A stretch of DNA of 64,000 nucleotides from Streptomyces parvus (GCF_032121415.1 NZ_CP135079.1:2542001-2606000); one strand, 5' to 3'; positions 51,442-59,916 are shown, counted from the stretch's first letter. A program made the numbers and translations. Notes: generated by a model not told the origin, from the letters alone.

Positions 51442-51478
51442 ACGAGGGGCCCCACCGCCGAGCGGTGGGGCCCCTCGT
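51442..51478. terminator. Bidirectional terminator between LCP 3 and the GT2 gene
   Basis: Arms of 17 bases (51442-51458 and 51462-51478) are perfectly complementary with a CGA loop. It lies 23 bases past the LCP 3 stop and 11 bases past the GT2 stop on the opposite strand, so it can end both. Confidence 0.9.
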
Positions 51479-51489
51479 GCGTCATCGGT

Positions 51490-52518
51490 TCAGACGGTCT
51501 CGCTGCTGCCGGTCATCGCCGGGCGGCGGCTCGCGATGACCCGCTTGGCCAGGGACCGGGGGCTGGTGAGGAAGCCGAAGCCCCAGCACATGTGCATCGT
51601 CGCCAGCGCCACCGGGATCTGGGCGCGGGCCTTCAGCGAGAGGCCCTTGCCCGCGGGCAGCGATCCGACGACGATCGCGGCGAGGTAACCGCCGGGGACG
51701 ACCAGCGCCCACGGGGTGACGGTCGCGCCGAGGACCAGGCCCGCCGCGATGGCGACGACGGCGGTCGGCGGGGCCAGGTAGCGCAGGTTGATCGAGCCGG
51801 CGTGGTACCGGGCGACGACGTGGCGCCAACGGCCGTAGTCCTTGTACTGCTTGGCCAGCGCCTTCACCGTGGGGCGCGGGCGGTACTGGACCTTCAGCTC
51901 GGGCGAGAACCAGATCAGCCCGCCGGCCTCGCGGATGCGGAAGTTCAGCTCCCAGTCCTGGGCGCGGATGAACTCGACGTTGTAGCCGTCCGCCCGCTCC
52001 AGGGCCTCGCGGCGGAAGACGCCCAGGTAGACGGTCTCGGCCGGGCCCGCCTGGCCGCCGGTGTGGAAGGCCGCGTTGCCGACGCCGATCTTCGAGGTCA
52101 TCGCGGCGGCGACGGCGTCCTCCCAGGCGTTCTCGCCCTCGGCGTGCATGATGCCGCCGACGTTCTGCGCGCCGGTCTCCTCCAGGAGGCGGACGGCGGT
52201 CGCGATGTAGTTCGGCGAGAGCATGCCGTGGCCGTCGACCCGGACGACGACGGGGTGGCGGGAGGCCTTGATCGCCGCGTTGAGGGCGGCGGGTGTGCGG
52301 CCGGTGGGGTTGGGCACCGTGTGGACCCGGGGGTCCTCGGCGACCAGCTCGGCGGCGATCTCGTCCGTCCGGTCGGCGGACGGGCCGAGCGCGATCACGA
52401 CCTCCATCTCGCCGGGGTACTCCTGCTCCAGGATGTGCCGGACCGAGTTCCTGAGATGGCGTTCCTCGTTGAGCACCGGCATGATCACGGAGACGGCGGG
52501 GTACTGCGCGGCAGACAT
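51490..52518 (-). CDS. GT2-family glycosyltransferase
   Basis: The 342-residue protein has a GT-A domain opening with VSVIMPVLNEERHLRNSV, the donor-binding region VVVRVDGHGMLSPNYI (DGH in place of the usual DxD) and the acceptor-side motif FIRAQDWELNFRIREAGG. Two hydrophobic segments in the C-terminal third (AVVAIAAGLVLGATVTPWAL and later) anchor it at the membrane. Close relatives are annotated as succinoglycan/exopolysaccharide transferases. It sits amid LCP genes and may make or prime a polymer that they attach. The ATG follows GAGGA by four bases. Divergent from LCP 4. Confidence 0.9.
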   Translation of the reverse strand: MSAAQYPAVSVIMPVLNEERHLRNSVRHILEQEYPGEMEVVIALGPSADRTDEIAAELVAEDPRVHTVPNPTGRTPAALNAAIKASRHPVVVRVDGHGMLSPNYIATAVRLLEETGAQNVGGIMHAEGENAWEDAVAAAMTSKIGVGNAAFHTGGQAGPAETVYLGVFRREALERADGYNVEFIRAQDWELNFRIREAGGLIWFSPELKVQYRPRPTVKALAKQYKDYGRWRHVVARYHAGSINLRYLAPPTAVVAIAAGLVLGATVTPWALVVPGGYLAAIVVGSLPAGKGLSLKARAQIPVALATMHMCWGFGFLTSPRSLAKRVIASRRPAMTGSSETV

Positions 52519-52689
52519 GTGGTCCTCGGGGGGTCCTCGGGGGCGCCGGGGGGTTCCGCGCCGCGGGCGGCGGGCGCCCCGGGAGGCGGCGGTATTCGGC
52601 CGCCACGTTACCGCGAATGGGGGACACCGGTGCGCGCCGCCGGGTCGCGGGCCGGGACGGAGATCGTATGGGCCTACCGTGCGATGGTC

Positions 52690-52733
52690 CCCTTGCACCG
52701 CAGAGGTGTCTCCCTTGCACCCCGGAGGTGTCT
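52690..52733 (+). repeat. 22-bp tandem duplication at the LCP 4 translation start
   Basis: Two adjacent 22-base units, the first CCTTGCACCGCAGAGGTGTC plus TC, the second differing at two or three bases (CCGGAG for GCAGAG). The second unit contains the GGAGG ribosome site used for the GTG at 52739; the first has AGAGG before a GTG. A recent local duplication is likely. Confidence 0.75.
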
Positions 52734-52738
52734 CCCCC

Positions 52739-54241
52739 GTGCCCGCACCGCAACGACCGCAGCGCCCCAGCACCACTCCCCCGCGACGCCGTCCGCCGCA
52801 GGGCACCCGGCCGGTCCGGCTCCGCAAGCAGGACGAGCGGCCGCGCTGGGGCATGCGGGTGGCCACCGGTCTCTCGGTGCTGGTGCTGGGGGCGGGTGGG
52901 ATCGGTCACGCCGTGGTGAGCAGCCTGGAGGGCGGGATCGGCCGGGTCGATCCGTTCCAGAACATGAAGAACCGCCCCGAGGGGGGCCACGGCACGAATC
53001 TGCTGCTCGTCGGCACGGACGGCCGCGACACGATCACCAAGGCCGAGAAGAAGAAGTACAAGCTCGGCGGCGCGCCCTGCCACTGCACCGACACGATCAT
53101 GCTGGTCCATCTGTCGGCCGACCGGCAGCGGGCGAGCGTGGTCAGCCTTCCCCGGGACAGTTACGCCGAGATGCCCGCCCACACCGACCGCACCACGGGC
53201 AAACACCACGCGAGCCACCCCGTGAAGCTGAACGCCGCGTACGCGGAGGGCGGGCCCGCGCTGACCGTGCGGACCGTCGAGAACATGACCGGGATCAAGG
53301 TCGACCACTATCTGGAGGTCGACTTCACCAGCTTCATGAAGACGGTCGACGCGGTGGGCGGGGTGAAGATCTGCACGGCGCGGCCGATGAAGGACTCGTA
53401 CACCGGGCTGAACCTCCCCGCCGGCACGCATGAGCTGGACGGCGGCCAGGCGCTCCAGTACGTCCGCTCGCGCCATGTGGACCTGGCATCCGACCTGGGC
53501 CGGATGGAGCGCCAGCAGAAGTTCATGGCGGCGCTGATCAAGCAGGCGACGAGCAGCGGGGTGCTGCTGAACCCGGTGAAGTTCCAGCAGGTGGCCGGGT
53601 CGGTGCTCGGTTCGGTCCGGGCCGACAAGGGCTTCGGTACGGAGCAGATGCTGGCGCTCGGCAAGGCGATGAAGGACTTCGGGCCGGCCTCGTCGGAGTT
53701 CGCTTCCGTGCCCGTCGGCAACCCCAGCTTCCCGGTCAAGGGCATCGGCTCGACGGTGCAGTGGGACGCGAAGGAGGCGAAGAAGCTGTTCCGGGCCCTG
53801 CGCGAGGACAAGCCGCTGGCCCCGGCGAAGCCGAAGCCGAAGCCCGCGGCGGGACCTCAGCAGCAGTCCGCGAAGCTGGTCGACGTGGCGCCCGGGAAGA
53901 TCCGCGTCCAGGTCTACAACGGGACCCCGAAGGACGGCCTCGGCCGGACCGTGGACGCGGCGCTGCGCGCGACGGGGTTCACCACCACCGAGGCCCCGCT
54001 CAACGGGGAGGTGCGGGAGCTGGAGCGGACGCTCGTGGAGTACGACCCGCGCTGGGACCGGTCGGCGAAGTCCTTGGCCACGGCGCTGCCCGGCAGCGAA
54101 CTGAAGGCGGTGACGGGCCAGGGCCCGCAGATGAAGGTGACGGTGGGCTCGGACTTCACGAAGGTGCAGCGGGTGAAGTCGGAGACCCGTCAGACGGGCC
54201 GGTTCGGCACGGTGACGGGCGACGAGGTGGTGTGCCCGTAG
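52739..54241 (+). CDS. LCP-family glycopolymer transferase 4 with LytR_C domain
   Basis: The 500-residue protein has a basic, Pro-rich cytoplasmic start, a membrane segment at 38-60 and an LCP domain at about 82-255 (NLLLVGTDGRDT; CTDTIMLVHLSADRQ; VSLPRDSYAEMP; YVRSRHVDLASDLGRME). A LytR_C domain is near 380-475 (KIRVQVYNGTPKDGLG). It ends in VVCP, again with a C-terminal cysteine. The start is uncertain: GTG 52739 has GGAGG ten bases upstream and lies in a tandem duplication; no ATG is available before the membrane segment. Divergent from the GT2 gene. Confidence 0.92.
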   Translation: MPAPQRPQRPSTTPPRRRPPQGTRPVRLRKQDERPRWGMRVATGLSVLVLGAGGIGHAVVSSLEGGIGRVDPFQNMKNRPEGGHGTNLLLVGTDGRDTITKAEKKKYKLGGAPCHCTDTIMLVHLSADRQRASVVSLPRDSYAEMPAHTDRTTGKHHASHPVKLNAAYAEGGPALTVRTVENMTGIKVDHYLEVDFTSFMKTVDAVGGVKICTARPMKDSYTGLNLPAGTHELDGGQALQYVRSRHVDLASDLGRMERQQKFMAALIKQATSSGVLLNPVKFQQVAGSVLGSVRADKGFGTEQMLALGKAMKDFGPASSEFASVPVGNPSFPVKGIGSTVQWDAKEAKKLFRALREDKPLAPAKPKPKPAAGPQQQSAKLVDVAPGKIRVQVYNGTPKDGLGRTVDAALRATGFTTTEAPLNGEVRELERTLVEYDPRWDRSAKSLATALPGSELKAVTGQGPQMKVTVGSDFTKVQRVKSETRQTGRFGTVTGDEVVCP

Positions 54242-54318
54242 GGACCGGGGGCGTGCTTGCGGGGCCGTGACCGTACGGGGCGGTGGGTCCGTAAGGCCGT
54301 GACCGTACGGGAGGCGGC

Positions 54319-54888
54319 TCAGTCGTCGATGCCCTCGGCGGCGCGCTTCTCGCGCAGTTCCTTGATCGCACGGCGGCGGGCGAGCCGGTGGGTGCGCCGG
54401 ATCTGCGCCTCCTGGTAGCGCCGGTTGTCGCGCTCCGTCTCGGGGATCACCGGCGGTACGCGGCGCGGCTTGCCGTCCCCGTCGACGGCGGCGAAGACCA
54501 GGTAGGCGCTGCCGACCTGCTGGGCGGGGGTGGACTCGTTCCAGCGTTCGGCCATGACCCGGACGCCGACCTCCATGGAGGACCGGCCCGTCCAGTTGAC
54601 CTGGGCCTTCACATGGACGAGGTCCCCGACGCGGACCGGCTCCAGGAAGACCATCTCGTCCATCGACGCGGTCACGGCGGGCCCACCGGAGTGCCGTCCG
54701 GCCACCGCGCCCGCGGCGTCGTCGACCAGTTTCATGATCACGCCACCGTGCACCGTGCCGAGGAGGTTGGTGTCGCTGCCGGTCATGATGTGGCTGAGGG
54801 TGGTCCGGGACGCCGCGGTCGGCTTGCCCGGAATCTCACTCTCTGAGTGGTTGGCCGGATCTGTTACGCCAGTGGCCTGATCTGTCAT
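54319..54888 (-). CDS. Acyl-CoA thioesterase (hotdog fold)
   Basis: The 189-residue enzyme belongs to the 4HBT hotdog family that hydrolyses acyl-CoA. The core runs from about residue 28 (TTLSHIMTGSDTNLLGTVHGG), with the active-site helix VHGGVIMKLVDDAAGAVAGRH, where the Asp of LVDDA is the likely catalytic residue. VFLEPVRVGDLVHVKAQVNW is the central strand pair. A basic tail follows. It stands alone between two LCP genes and is divergent from LCP 5 over 117 bases. No link to wall synthesis is evident. Confidence 0.9.
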   Translation of the reverse strand: MTDQATGVTDPANHSESEIPGKPTAASRTTLSHIMTGSDTNLLGTVHGGVIMKLVDDAAGAVAGRHSGGPAVTASMDEMVFLEPVRVGDLVHVKAQVNWTGRSSMEVGVRVMAERWNESTPAQQVGSAYLVFAAVDGDGKPRRVPPVIPETERDNRRYQEAQIRRTHRLARRRAIKELREKRAAEGIDD

Positions 54889-55005
54889 ACCGCCCACCTT
54901 ATGCGGGGTCCGCGATCCCGCAGAATGCATCAGGTTCGCAACAGCCCTGGTGCGATTTCCCTTACACCCTGTAATAGCCGTGGGCCGGGACGGCACACTG
55001 TTCGG

Positions 55006-56319
55006 ATGAACGATTGGCCCGATCGACGGACCGGCGACCGCAGCGAACACTACGGGCGGGGCAGTGCCGGCCCCCAGCCCGAGGGCGCGCGGGCGATGCC
55101 GCACATCCAGCGCCGCCCGGCCCAGCCCCGTACCCCGCAGCGGCCTCAGGTGCCGCCGCAGAGCCAGGGGTACGACGACCGCTACCAGGACGGCGGCTAC
55201 GGCAGCAGCCCCGAGCCCGGATACGACAGCGGCTACAACACGGGCCAGGTCTACGGATCGGGGGGCGGCGGCTCCGACGGCCGGGGCGGCGGTGGCCGGC
55301 GCGGCGGCGGTGACGGGGGTTACGTCCAGGGCCGCCCGGCCCCGGACTGGCGCCGCCGGATCAAGCTCGGCGCGCTGACCCTGGTGGTCGTGGTGCTCGC
55401 GGTCTCGATCTCGACGTATTTCTGGGCCGACTCGAAGCTGAAGCGCGAGGTGGACCTCTCCAAGGTCATCGAGCGGCCGGAGTCCGGGGAGGGCACGAAC
55501 TACCTGATCGTCGGGTCCGACAGCCGCGAGGGTATGTCGGCCGAGGAGAAGAAGCGGCTGCGCACCGGTTCCGCCGAGGGCAAGCGCACCGACTCGATGA
55601 TGATCCTGCACGACGGCTCCAACGGCCCGACGCTGATCTCGCTGCCGCGCGACTCCAACGTGGAGATCCCGTCCTTCAAGGGGTCCGAGTCCGGGAAGAC
55701 GTTCCAGGGCACCGGCCGGCAGGTGAAGCTGAACGCCGCCTACGCCGAGGACGGCCCCGAACTCCTCGTCCGTACGGTCGAGTTCAACACCGGCCTGCAC
55801 ATCGACCACTACGTCGAGATCGGCTTCGGCGGCTTCGCGAAGATCGTGGACGCGATCGGCGGGGTCGAGATGGACATCCCGAAGGCGTTCAAGGACAAGA
55901 AGTCGGGGGCCGACTTCCAGGCGGGCAAGCAGACGCTGAACGGCGAGCAGTCCCTCGCCTTCGTCCGCACGCGGTACGCGTTCGCGGGCAGTGACCTGGA
56001 CCGTACGAAGAACCAGCAGAAGTTCCTCGCGGCGCTGGCGAGCCAGACGGCGACCCCGTCCACGATCCTCAACCCGTTCAAGCTGTACCCGACGATGGGT
56101 GCGGGCCTGGACACGCTGATCGTGGACAAGGACATGTCGCTCTGGGCGCTGGGCAACATGTTCTTCGCGATGAAGGGCGTCACGGGCGGCGACGGTACGT
56201 CGCTGAACATGCCGATCTCGGGCAGCGTCGGCGGCAACCTCGTCTGGGACAAGGCCAAGGTGAAGCAGCTGGTGCAGCAGCTCAACAACGACGAGAAGGT
56301 CACGGTCAAGGGCAACTGA
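55006..56319 (+). CDS. LCP-family glycopolymer transferase 5, no LytR_C domain
   Basis: The 437-residue protein has about 115 cytoplasmic residues rich in Gly, Tyr, Gln and Arg (YDDRYQDGGYGSSPEPGYD), a membrane segment at 119-140 and an LCP domain from about 162 (NYLIVGSDSREG; KRTDSMMILHDG; ISLPRDSNVEIP; FVRTRYAFAGSDLDRTKNQQ). It stops soon after the LCP domain and has no C-terminal cysteine, so it differs from LCP 2-4. The ATG lacks a ribosome site; TGTAAT about 30 bases upstream could be a -10 box. A terminator follows. Confidence 0.93.
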   Translation: MNDWPDRRTGDRSEHYGRGSAGPQPEGARAMPHIQRRPAQPRTPQRPQVPPQSQGYDDRYQDGGYGSSPEPGYDSGYNTGQVYGSGGGGSDGRGGGGRRGGGDGGYVQGRPAPDWRRRIKLGALTLVVVVLAVSISTYFWADSKLKREVDLSKVIERPESGEGTNYLIVGSDSREGMSAEEKKRLRTGSAEGKRTDSMMILHDGSNGPTLISLPRDSNVEIPSFKGSESGKTFQGTGRQVKLNAAYAEDGPELLVRTVEFNTGLHIDHYVEIGFGGFAKIVDAIGGVEMDIPKAFKDKKSGADFQAGKQTLNGEQSLAFVRTRYAFAGSDLDRTKNQQKFLAALASQTATPSTILNPFKLYPTMGAGLDTLIVDKDMSLWALGNMFFAMKGVTGGDGTSLNMPISGSVGGNLVWDKAKVKQLVQQLNNDEKVTVKGN

Positions 56320-56339
56320 GGCCGTGGATCCAGCCGTTG

Positions 56340-56370
56340 AGGGCGCCGGGCTTTTGCCGCCCGGCGCCCT
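56340..56370 (+). terminator. Terminator of LCP 5
   Basis: A perfect 12-base stem (56340-56351 with 56359-56370, loop TTTTGCC) followed by TTT lies 20 bases past the LCP 5 stop. Confidence 0.88.
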
Positions 56371-56410
56371 TTCGTCGTCCGTGGACGCCCTGACGCGCTA
56401 CGTGCCGTAG

Positions 56411-57490
56411 GTGATGCGAAAGGGCCGGGTGGGCACCCGCACGGTGTTCTGCAACCAGCCGGGGGCGGTGCCCGTGGCGCCCGTGGTGGGCCCTGCGCCC
56501 GCGCCCGCCCTCGTACGGGAACACATCCGCGTACCGGCTCCGGCACCGGTGCCGGAACCCACGGCCGTGCCGGTGCGCACCGCCGTACCGGAGCCCACCG
56601 CCGTGCCGGTGGCCTTCCCCGTGCAGGAGCCCATCCGCGCACCCGAGCCCACCTCCGTACCGGAAGCACCGCACAGCCCGGTCCGCTTACCGTCGCGGGC
56701 CGCACCCAAGCAGCCACGTCGGCCGCTCCCCCACCGCCACGCGCTCACCCCGGAGCTGCGGCAGGCCTCCTCCGCGTTCCTCGCCGATCTGCGGCGTCAC
56801 GCGGAAGAGCTGGTGCTCTCGGAGCAGGACGTCGAGGAGCTGGTCCCCGGGGTGGCCGCCTGGCTCGAACGCGACGCGACCACCGACGCGATCCGGCACG
56901 CCCTCACGGCCGACCTCCCGAAGCCGCTGAAGCACCCGGCGAGGCTCCTCAAGCACCGCCTCACGGCCCTCCTGCCGCCCCCGCTTCCCCGCATCCGTGA
57001 CCTCGCGCCACCACTCCGTGCGCCGGTCACTCCGTTCCAGACCTGCGACGGCTGCGAACGGGCCTTCCGCTCCCCCCACCCGGGCCACTGCCGCGACTGC
57101 CGGGCCCAGCACCGGGAGGCGGCCTGGCAGGCAGGGCGCGGTCAGTCGGCGCAGCCGTACCGCTCGGCGAGCCGGGTGGCCGCTTCGCGCATCACGGTCG
57201 CGCTGTTGCGCGTCGCGGTGTTCACAGCCGTCGCGCCGGTCACCGCGTTCATCGCCGTCACGGCGCGATCCCCTTCGGTTCGAGTTCGGCGAAGTCCTCG
57301 TGGAGGGCGTCGAGATGGCGGCCGGTCGGTGCGCCCGCCGCGTTCAGCTCCGCCAGCCGCCAGCCGGGCAGTTGCGCCTCGACCTCGGCGGGGAGCGAGC
57401 CGTCCGCCGGGTCCGCCAGGGCGTACAGCACCCCGAACGCGGTCTCCCTGGCGACCTCGCGGGCCAGCGCGCCGAGGTCCTCGGGGGTGA
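56411..57490 (+). CDS. Proline-rich hypothetical protein with C-terminal CxxC pair; 3' end doubtful
   Basis: I recognise no known enzyme. Residues 18-100 are Pro/Val/Ala-rich with a repeated pattern like EPTAVPVRTAVPEPTAVPV. Residues 105-205 are helical (LTPELRQASSAFLADLRRHA), followed by a likely zinc knuckle (TCDGCERAF ... CRDC). This C-terminal part resembles that of Streptomyces proteins that normally have an N-terminal helix-turn-helix, which is missing. After about 57260 the frame loses its third-position GC bias and runs antisense to two minus-strand genes, so the natural stop may have been lost by a frameshift. GTG 56411 and ATG 56414 are both possible starts. Confidence 0.55.
   Translation: MMRKGRVGTRTVFCNQPGAVPVAPVVGPAPAPALVREHIRVPAPAPVPEPTAVPVRTAVPEPTAVPVAFPVQEPIRAPEPTSVPEAPHSPVRLPSRAAPKQPRRPLPHRHALTPELRQASSAFLADLRRHAEELVLSEQDVEELVPGVAAWLERDATTDAIRHALTADLPKPLKHPARLLKHRLTALLPPPLPRIRDLAPPLRAPVTPFQTCDGCERAFRSPHPGHCRDCRAQHREAAWQAGRGQSAQPYRSASRVAASRITVALLRVAVFTAVAPVTAFIAVTARSPSVRVRRSPRGGRRDGGRSVRPPRSAPPAASRAVAPRPRRGASRPPGPPGRTAPRTRSPWRPRGPARRGPRG
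57142..57261 (-). CDS. Possible small protein coupled to the upstream gene
   Basis: A 39-codon frame starts with GTG overlapping the stop of the previous minus-strand gene by four bases (GTGA). It reads VTAMNAVTGATAVNTATRN and ends AERYGCAD, with high third-position GC. Its wobble positions coincide with those of the opposing plus-strand frame, so GC bias alone cannot decide which is coding; the coupled start favours this one. Function is unknown. Confidence 0.45.
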   Translation of the reverse strand: MTAMNAVTGATAVNTATRNSATVMREAATRLAERYGCAD

Positions 57491-57728
57491 GCCCGGCCGC
57501 GAGGGCGCGTTCGACGGCGTCGGCCGCCGCCCCGTCGGCGCGGTAGGCGTCCACCCACTGCCGGGCGGCCGTGCCCCAGGCGTCGACGTCCTGCCACACC
57601 GTCCGCAGGAGCCGGTAGCGGGCGAGCTGCGGCAGCCCTTCCTCGGCCTCGGACTCGGCCCAGTCCCGGGCGTCGGCGTCCGCCCCCAGGGCGCTGAAGA
57701 GGGCGGTCAGCCTGTCGAGTTCGGTCAT
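57258..57728 (-). CDS. Conserved hypothetical helical protein
   Basis: This 156-residue protein has no membrane segment or signal peptide. It is Ala/Glu/Asp-rich and probably all-helical (MTELDRLTALFSALGADADA; ARQWVDAYRADGAAADAVERA; LGALAREVARETAFGVLYAL). I do not recognise the family. The ATG at 57728 is preceded by CTCCCTCCCC on the plus strand, that is GGGGAGGGAG-like sequence on its own strand, a good ribosome site. It overlaps the unreliable end of the plus-strand gene before it, and strong GC bias supports this strand as coding. Confidence 0.75.
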   Translation of the reverse strand: MTELDRLTALFSALGADADARDWAESEAEEGLPQLARYRLLRTVWQDVDAWGTAARQWVDAYRADGAAADAVERALAAGLTPEDLGALAREVARETAFGVLYALADPADGSLPAEVEAQLPGWRLAELNAAGAPTGRHLDALHEDFAELEPKGIAP

Positions 57729-57886
57729 GGGGAGGGAGGCTACCGGCCCGTGGGCGGGGTGCCGTCCGGCGGTTCGAAGGCGCGCGAGCGATGAGTTCCC
57801 GCCCGGCACGCGGTCAGTGCATCCGTAAGAGTGAGAAGCACGCCGGGCGCCGAACGAGGCCCGCCCCGACACACCCAGGAGACCTG

Positions 57887-58459
57887 ATGCGCACCCTGAT
57901 CAGCACCGCCTTCGTTTCGCTCGACGGTGTCATGGAGGCCCCGGGCGGCGAGCCCGGCTACCGGAACTCGGGGTGGACGTTCAAGGACATCGAGTTCCTG
58001 CCGGAGGCGTACGAGCTCAAGGCCCGGGAGCAGGACGAGGCCGCGGCCCTGATGATGGGCCGGGCCAGTTACGAGGCGTTCAGTCCGGTGTGGCCGGGCA
58101 TGGAGGAGTTCACCGGGTACAAGGCGATGCCGAAGTACGTCGTCTCCACCAAGCTGACCGCCGGCGACCTGGTGTCCGACTGGGGCGAGACCACGATCCT
58201 GCGGTCGCTGGACGAGGTCGCCGCGCTGAAGGAGACCGAGGGCGGCCCGATCATCGTGCACGGCAGCACCGAGCTGAACCGGAACCTCGCCGACGCCGAC
58301 CTGATCGACCGGTACCACCTGCTGGTCTTCCCGGTCCTGCTCGGCGCGGGCAAGCGCCTGTTCAGCACGGCGGACAAGGACCAGCAGAAGCTGAAGCTGG
58401 TCGAGCACGAGGTGTACGCGAACGGCATCCAGAAGAACGTCTTCGAGGTCGTCCGCTGA
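57887..58459 (+). CDS. Dihydrofolate reductase/RibD C-terminal family protein
   Basis: The 190-residue protein has the RibD-C fold of stand-alone reductases: the start RTLISTAFVSLDGVMEAPGG, the NADPH-binding DEAAALMMGRASYEAFSPVW, and IIVHGSTELNRNLADADLID with VFPVLLGAGKRLF. Such proteins bind NADPH, but the substrate is usually unknown; they are not true folate or riboflavin enzymes by default. The ATG follows AGGAG by five bases and is chosen over an upstream in-frame start. It is divergent from the hypothetical gene before it. Confidence 0.9.
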   Translation: MRTLISTAFVSLDGVMEAPGGEPGYRNSGWTFKDIEFLPEAYELKAREQDEAAALMMGRASYEAFSPVWPGMEEFTGYKAMPKYVVSTKLTAGDLVSDWGETTILRSLDEVAALKETEGGPIIVHGSTELNRNLADADLIDRYHLLVFPVLLGAGKRLFSTADKDQQKLKLVEHEVYANGIQKNVFEVVR

Positions 58460-58668
58460 CGAGCCGGTCCGGTCGGCCGGCGCGCGCCTCACCGGCCGAC
58501 GCGCACCCCTCGTGGGACGACCCGCGCCACCTGGCCGGGCACGACGCCCGCGGTGTCGACCACCCGAGCCTCCCGGCGGAGCCACGGCAGGGCCCGCTCG
58601 TAGTCGGTCGGACGGTCCGGGCGCCACTGCCCGCCTACAAGGGGACCAGCGTGGAGGCCGACGACGCG

Positions 58669-58698
58669 ACGGCCCCCGGCGGAGCCGCCGGGGGCCGT
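58669..58698 (-). terminator. Terminator downstream of the acyl-CoA dehydrogenase gene
   Basis: Arms of 14 bases (58669-58682 and 58685-58698) pair perfectly; the stem lies 25 bases past the stop in the minus direction. It lacks a U tract. Confidence 0.75.
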
Positions 58699-58723
58699 AC
58701 AAGGGGCGCTGCGCGGAAGGCCG

Positions 58724-59890
58724 TTACGGCAGGTTGCGCGCCATCACGATGCGCTGGACCTGGTTCGTGCCCTCGTAGATCTGCGTGATCTTGGCGTCGC
58801 GCATCATGCGCTCCACCGGGTAGTCCCGCGTGTAGCCGTAGCCGCCGAGCAGCTGGACGGCGTCCGTGGTGACCTCCATCGCGACGTCCGAGGCGAAGCA
58901 CTTGGCCGCCGCGCCCTGGAAGGTCAGGTCCGCGTCGCCGCGCTCCGACTTGGCGGCGGCCGCGTACGTGAGCTGGCGGGCCGCCTCGATCTTCATCGCC
59001 ATGTCCGCGAGCATGAACTGGATGCCCTGGAAGTCCGCGATCGGCTTGCCGAACTGCTTGCGCTCCTGGACGTACCCCTTGGCGTAGTCCAGCGCGCCCT
59101 GGGCGATGCCGAGGGCCTGGGCCGCGATGGTGATGCGGGTGTGGTCCAGGGTCTTCATCGCGGTGGCGAAGCCCGTGCCCTCCTCGCCGATCATGCGGTC
59201 CGCGGGGATACGGACGTTGTCGAGGTAGACCTCGCGGGTCGGGGAGCCCTTGATGCCGAGCTTCTTCTCCGGGGCGCCGAAGGAGACACCCTCGTCGGAC
59301 TTCTCGACGACGAACGCCGAGATGCCCTTGGAGCGCTTGGCCGGGTCGGTGACCGCCATGACCGTGTAGTACTCGGAGACGCCCGCGTTGGTGATCCAGC
59401 GCTTCACGCCGTTGAGCACCCAGAAGTCGCCGTCGCGCACGGCCTTCGTCTTCATGCCCGCCGCGTCGGAGCCGGCGTCCGGCTCGGAGAGGGCGTACGA
59501 GAACATCGCGTCGCCCTGGGCGAGCGGGCCCAGGTACTTGGCCTTCAGCTCCTCGGAGCCGGAGAGGATCACCGGGAGCGAGCCGAGCTTGTTCACGGCC
59601 GGGATCAGGGAGGAGGAGGCGCAGACGCGGGCCACCTCCTCGATCACGATGACCGTGGCGAGCGCGTCGGCACCGGCCCCGCCGTACTCCTCCGGGACGT
59701 GGACGGCGTGCAGGTCCGACGAGACCAGGGCGTCCAGCGCCTCCTGCGGGAAGCGGCTCTCCTCGTCGACCGCGGCGGCGAAGGGGGCGATCTTCGACTC
59801 GGCGAGCGCGCGGATCGTCTCGCGGAGCATGTCGTGCTCCTCGGCCGGACGGTACAGGTCGAAATCGGTCGAACCCGCCAAGACGCTCAC
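58724..59890 (-). CDS. Acyl-CoA dehydrogenase
   Basis: This flavoenzyme oxidises acyl-CoA at the alpha-beta position, in fatty acid or branched-chain amino acid breakdown. The 388-residue length is standard. Signatures are the FAD/substrate loop FSYALSEPDAGSDAAGMKT, the WITNAG turn, AQALGIAQGALDYAKGYVQERKQFG split around residue 250, and the C-terminal GGYGYTRDYPVERMMRDAK with IYEGTNQVQRIV, whose Glu is the usual catalytic base. The GTG at 59890 has no room for a proper ribosome site and may be translated from a leaderless message. Substrate cannot be told. Confidence 0.94.
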   Translation of the reverse strand: MSVLAGSTDFDLYRPAEEHDMLRETIRALAESKIAPFAAAVDEESRFPQEALDALVSSDLHAVHVPEEYGGAGADALATVIVIEEVARVCASSSLIPAVNKLGSLPVILSGSEELKAKYLGPLAQGDAMFSYALSEPDAGSDAAGMKTKAVRDGDFWVLNGVKRWITNAGVSEYYTVMAVTDPAKRSKGISAFVVEKSDEGVSFGAPEKKLGIKGSPTREVYLDNVRIPADRMIGEEGTGFATAMKTLDHTRITIAAQALGIAQGALDYAKGYVQERKQFGKPIADFQGIQFMLADMAMKIEAARQLTYAAAAKSERGDADLTFQGAAAKCFASDVAMEVTTDAVQLLGGYGYTRDYPVERMMRDAKITQIYEGTNQVQRIVMARNLP

Positions 59891-59901
59891 TCCCCAGATG
59901 C

Positions 59902-59916
59902 TAACTACCGTTAAGT
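59902..59916. promoter_or_regulatory. Possible operator: inverted repeat TAAC-TACC-GTTA
   Basis: The 15-base site CTAACTACCGTTAAG contains the perfect inverted repeat TAAC-N4-GTTA, 12 bases upstream of the GTG start. It lies in a locally AT-rich patch that should contain the promoter. A TetR-type regulator of fatty acid breakdown would fit; none is encoded nearby. Confidence 0.45.

Noticed and set aside
58500..58668. Possible gene remnant on the minus strand reading DRPTDYERALPWLRREARVV
   Set aside because: The stretch has good third-position bias but no start codon or recognised family, and the frame continues openly into the acyl-CoA dehydrogenase region. It could be a decayed gene but cannot be supported.
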